Assembly (NCBI GenBank): GCA_019420945.1 | Contig: JAHZGF010000069.1 | Location: 1 to 60,730, forward strand | Reading direction: 5' to 3' | Source of the DNA: Clostridiales bacterium | GTDB taxonomy: Bacteria > Bacillota > Clostridia > Oscillospirales > Oscillospiraceae | DNA: 60,730 bases | Shown here: positions 57,985 through 60,730 of the stretch, piece after piece | Layout: each line of letters opens with the position of its first letter | Numbering within the stretch: the first letter of the stretch is position 1 | Position numbers and translations under genes: made by a program | The notes under the pieces: model-generated | What the model saw: only the letters and a program-made list of their open reading frames with translations | The model's database searches: none | Told to the model about the DNA's origin: nothing

Positions 57985-59324
57985 TGTGCTTCATCCTCCT
58001 TGTCAGAACCACTCTCTGTTGTTTGAATGCTTTTCTTGTCGTTTCGTTTCTTGATTACAACGATTATGCAAATTAAAGCAAACAGGATTAGAATGCCTAT
58101 GATCGTGGGTGGAATTATTTGTTTTATCTGCAGCTTGCCCGTAGAACTTAGGTCATTAGCGAATGAGGTATTACTTTGCCCTGGTTCAGGGCTGACAGAA
58201 GGTACTTCCGGAGCGGGTTCCGAAGGTGTTTCGGATGCTGTGGCTTGTGTATCTTCTGGGGGCATTTCTGGAGAGAGGATGGATCCATCCTCAGCTATTG
58301 TTGCGCCTGCAGCCACCTGAGCTTCAATTTCGGAGACTGAGAGGCCGGTTACAACAGAGGCCTTGAGGACATCGTTTGTGCCCACATAGATTGTTTTTGT
58401 CGTTTCACTGCCAGTATAGCGATTGCTGACGGTGATGGTATAAATTCCTTCTTCGGTATACTCGTTTCCATCTCGGGCTGGTTTATTAAATCGGACATCT
58501 GTGACGACACCATCTGCGCTATCATTCAGAACTTCCTTCTTGATGTCGATATCAAGATATCTGGATTTTGCTAGATCCAGATAGAAGCCATTTTCAGTGA
58601 AAGATGCATTGGTCAGTTCTTCACCGGTTTTTACGTCAAATGGGAAGACCATAGCATTTCCATTTCTCACTGAAAAGGTGAATGAGATGCGATAGTGGGT
58701 ATAAGAGGAAAACGGTTTCCAACCCAACAGGTCCACATTGGTTTCTTTGATTTCGTAGTCAAGAGCAACCTCGTAATCACCCTCCTCGAACAGATCAACT
58801 TGGGTAGCCGCAGTAGTGGTTGCATTTGCGGCCAGAAAATTCTGATAAGTGGTTTCTGTCGTCTGGTTTTGATAGTCAATGTGGCGTACAATCAGCATTC
58901 CACGGCCAAAATTTTGCCTTTCCTCCGTGTTCTTAAAAGCCGGATCCCAGCCATTTGTATCTTCAGAGATTGTTAATGCCTCATTTCCGTTCAGGCAGTT
59001 GATGTCCTGTTCCAACTGAAACCACAGAGTCACAGTGTCACCGACATTTTTCAGAAACATAGGGGTTCCGTCGTCGTCCTGTACTCTGGTAAAGCCGGTA
59101 ACATAGAATTGTCCAAGCTCCCAGCCGGAATGAGGATCATTTGCTTTGATCTGCTCCGTTCCGGTGTACCCATTATCACCACCGGTGTTTACGAGAGAGT
59201 CTTGCCCCAGGTAGTATTTTGTTTCCTCAGAATTTATGGCAGAACACCATGTTGAACTGACTGTTAACAAGGTTAACAAAATCAGAAATGCTGAAATCAG
59301 TCTCTTATGTATATGGCAATGCAT
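57981..59324 (-). CDS. Secreted, membrane-anchored surface protein of the toxin operon
   Basis: 447 residues: signal peptide (ISAFLILLTLLTVSSTW, cut near CSA), a long beta-rich extracellular part (about 30-320, e.g. GDTVTLWFQLEQDINCLNG, EEGIYTITVSNRYTGSETTK), a Pro/Glu/Ser/Thr-rich stalk (about 345-385) and a C-terminal membrane helix (PPTIIGILILFALICIIVV) followed by a basic and acidic tail. No sortase motif. It overlaps the toxin gene by 4 bases. It could present or deliver the lipoprotein toxin at the cell surface; no family is recognised. Confidence 0.75.
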   Translation of the reverse strand: MHCHIHKRLISAFLILLTLLTVSSTWCSAINSEETKYYLGQDSLVNTGGDNGYTGTEQIKANDPHSGWELGQFYVTGFTRVQDDDGTPMFLKNVGDTVTLWFQLEQDINCLNGNEALTISEDTNGWDPAFKNTEERQNFGRGMLIVRHIDYQNQTTETTYQNFLAANATTTAATQVDLFEEGDYEVALDYEIKETNVDLLGWKPFSSYTHYRISFTFSVRNGNAMVFPFDVKTGEELTNASFTENGFYLDLAKSRYLDIDIKKEVLNDSADGVVTDVRFNKPARDGNEYTEEGIYTITVSNRYTGSETTKTIYVGTNDVLKASVVTGLSVSEIEAQVAAGATIAEDGSILSPEMPPEDTQATASETPSEPAPEVPSVSPEPGQSNTSFANDLSSTGKLQIKQIIPPTIIGILILFALICIIVVIKKRNDKKSIQTTESGSDKEDEAQ

Positions 59325-59346
59325 TTTACGTTCCCCTTAAAACTGT

Positions 59347-59550
59347 TTATTTCTTTCCGGGATTGATTTTTCCTTTTGTGGCAATCGTGATAGCAGATGT
59401 ACCAACAATTGCGGCTAAACTAAATAATGATTTCCCAGCGTTTTTTAATTGCTTTACCTGATTGTTACGGCAACTCTCACAGTATTTATGCTTATACCCT
59501 TTTGGAAGTGGTTTTTGGCATTTTTTATTTTTACATATGCGCTGTTCCAT
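59347..59550 (-). CDS. Zinc-ribbon membrane protein of the toxin operon
   Basis: 67 residues. CKNKKCQKPLPKGYKHKYCE then SC gives a CxxxxC...CxxC zinc ribbon, followed by a hydrophobic segment (SLFSLAAIVGTSAITIAT) and a basic end. AAAGGAG lies 7 bases before the ATG at 59550. It overlaps the preceding gene by 20 bases and lies 22 bases before the surface-protein gene. The ribbon would face the cytoplasm and could bind a partner such as the helical protein. Confidence 0.7.
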   Translation of the reverse strand: MEQRICKNKKCQKPLPKGYKHKYCESCRNNQVKQLKNAGKSLFSLAAIVGTSAITIATKGKINPGKK

Positions 59551-60550
59551 GATTGCTCTCCTTTATCTCAAGTTGACCAGTACAGTGAGGCAGGGCCTGA
59601 ATTTGCTTTGCAATTTCCGGCAGTGTTTCCGACCAGTAAAGCTTTGGCGATGGATCGATCATATCCAAGCGTTCCACAAAGCCTTTGCTGTCTATATAGG
59701 TTTTTTGAATATAATCTGCATAGTATTGTAAACTCAGTTGTGCCGCTTCGGTTTCTCCCAGCTCCTGGTATGCCATAGCCTCGACCAGAGAAACCATATT
59801 TACGGCAGCAAGGTTATCTCTCAACTCATTTAATTTGGCGTGTATTTTTTCAGGAGTTGATCCGGAAATCAATTTGCCCCATATAGATTCCGGTTGACTT
59901 TGAAGAAAGGCTGCATGGGTCTTTTGGCTCAACATCAGGAGATTCCTGCTGTCTTCTGCGTCTGAGACAAGCCGCAACAGAGCCATAGCTTTCAACTGGG
60001 GGTTTACAATTGCCATCGCCTGAAGTAACTTCTGCTGACAGCTGTAAGCTGCGGCAAGCCGGTCATTTTCCTGACCTTGGCGAACCTCTTCTATGGCAAT
60101 TTGAACCAGTTGAATTTGTTCGGCAATCTGAGCCAGCTGCATCTGAGTTGCATAGCTGGCGACAGCTTGTGAGAGTTCAGCAGATAGATTTACCTTTTTT
60201 AGAGGAATGGAGGAAACAATTTTATTTGTTTCTGGGTTCACTAAATTGGCCAAGAGAGATCCGTCTTTTTTCGTCATCAATTTTAATGTACCACGGGCAA
60301 GCTGAGATTTCTGATCATCCGTCAGAATGGCTTGGAATATCTCTTCTGGGACTGCAGCTTTGATGGCATTGATAAAAGCCGGTGCAGTATAGAGTATCTG
60401 TTCAATCTGGTCAAACGCCGCTTTGGCACCTCTGAAAAGGGGAGTTGCAACCTCTGGGGTGCGTTCAAATAAAGAAGTAAAATCATTGGTGTAGCCTGCC
60501 TCGTCAAGGAATTCTACCTGTTCGAGGTTGATGGCACTTTTGTTATCCAT
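59531..60550 (-). CDS. Helical protein, first gene of the toxin operon
   Basis: 339 residues, almost wholly helical, with an Ala/Gln-rich central stretch (LAQIAEQIQLVQIAIEEVRQ) predicted to form a coiled coil. There is no signal peptide or strong membrane helix; the segment TAPAFINAIKAAVPEEIF is only weakly hydrophobic. GGAGG precedes the ATG. I do not recognise a family. As first gene of a tightly packed operon that ends with a toxin and its immunity protein it may be a cytoplasmic chaperone or part of an export apparatus. Confidence 0.7.
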   Translation of the reverse strand: MDNKSAINLEQVEFLDEAGYTNDFTSLFERTPEVATPLFRGAKAAFDQIEQILYTAPAFINAIKAAVPEEIFQAILTDDQKSQLARGTLKLMTKKDGSLLANLVNPETNKIVSSIPLKKVNLSAELSQAVASYATQMQLAQIAEQIQLVQIAIEEVRQGQENDRLAAAYSCQQKLLQAMAIVNPQLKAMALLRLVSDAEDSRNLLMLSQKTHAAFLQSQPESIWGKLISGSTPEKIHAKLNELRDNLAAVNMVSLVEAMAYQELGETEAAQLSLQYYADYIQKTYIDSKGFVERLDMIDPSPKLYWSETLPEIAKQIQALPHCTGQLEIKESNHGTAHM

Positions 60551-60619
60551 GAGAGCTGCCTCCTGCTCAAAATTAGAAGCAAAGATTTTTCTTCGGTTGT
60601 GTGCTGAATATTACTTAAT

Positions 60620-60648
60620 ATGGTAAAGCTTACTCGTAATTTTTTCAA
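60620..60648 (-). promoter_or_regulatory. Probable promoter of the toxin operon
   Basis: Minus strand TTGAAA (60643-60648), 17-base spacer, TACCAT (60620-60625). A small palindrome ATATT-AAGT-AATAT lies just downstream, near the start of the transcript. A TTGACA further upstream has no matching -10. Confidence 0.5.
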
Positions 60649-60730
60649 TAGAACATTAAAAAAGAGTCGATTTATTTGTGTTTGTCAATAAAAAAGTCTT
60701 GCAAAAGGGCTCCAAAAAAGTGAGCACCTT

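Overview
The window looks like a chromosome segment from a strictly anaerobic gut Firmicute, probably an Oscillospiraceae-type clostridium. This is inferred from the p-cresol-forming glycyl radical enzyme, the clostridial Kdp/Trk potassium genes, the many flavoenzymes of anaerobic type, the Gram-positive surface proteins and the AGGAGG-type ribosome binding sites. I see no rRNA, tRNA or CRISPR array.

Layout. 0-1.4 kb is the tail of a mobilisable element (truncated tyrosine recombinase, MobC-like protein, XRE regulator). 1.5-4.7 kb holds a C_GCAxxG_C_C protein, a BioB-like radical SAM enzyme and a Fic protein. 4.8-9.7 kb is a complete 4-hydroxyphenylacetate decarboxylase locus (hpdB-hpdC-hpdA, minus strand) with a divergent Crp/Fnr-type regulator; every active-site and cluster-ligand position I could compare is present. 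9.8-13 kb is a patchwork of mobile-element genes and broken genes (ParB-like DUF6551 protein, ribbon-helix-helix protein, frameshifted XRE, truncated SLOG protein) followed by an XRE/DUF2975 pair. 13.2-18.2 kb has a two-HTH regulator and a large wall-exposed protein with beta-helix and collagen-like repeats.

18.3-31.9 kb is a potassium island: a KdpD that has lost its kinase domain, a 32-residue membrane peptide, kdpFABC, a small membrane protein, a TrkH/TrkA-type uptake pair, a membrane-tethered periplasmic-binding-like protein, and a complete KdpD-KdpE two-component system. Four promoters in the island carry CTTAAT-like repeats about one helical turn apart, which look like sites for the KdpE at the end of the island. 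32.4-36.0 kb is a UroD-family methyltransferase/MFS pair with a divergent LysR regulator and a tandem-palindrome operator. 40.2-48.3 kb is a PucR-regulated catabolic or respiratory cluster: two FAD-dependent reductases, a GPH-type symporter and an old-yellow-enzyme/enoate reductase.

The remainder is defence and conflict. 36.2-39.9 kb encodes a PLD-helicase-DUF3427 protein with an orphan VapB-like antitoxin and the decayed remains of a second helicase copy. 49.4-56.0 kb is a full Wadjet (JetABCD) anti-plasmid operon. The Wadjet and helicase operons start from promoters with the same unusual sequence (TTGTCG-N17-TATACT with matching flanks), suggesting common control. 56.4-60.6 kb is a tightly coupled five-gene operon ending in a lipoprotein with a PD-(D/E)xK nuclease-like C-terminus and its Imm70-like immunity protein, preceded by a membrane-anchored surface protein, a zinc-ribbon membrane protein and a helical protein. 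I consider this last operon the best candidate for an undescribed system.
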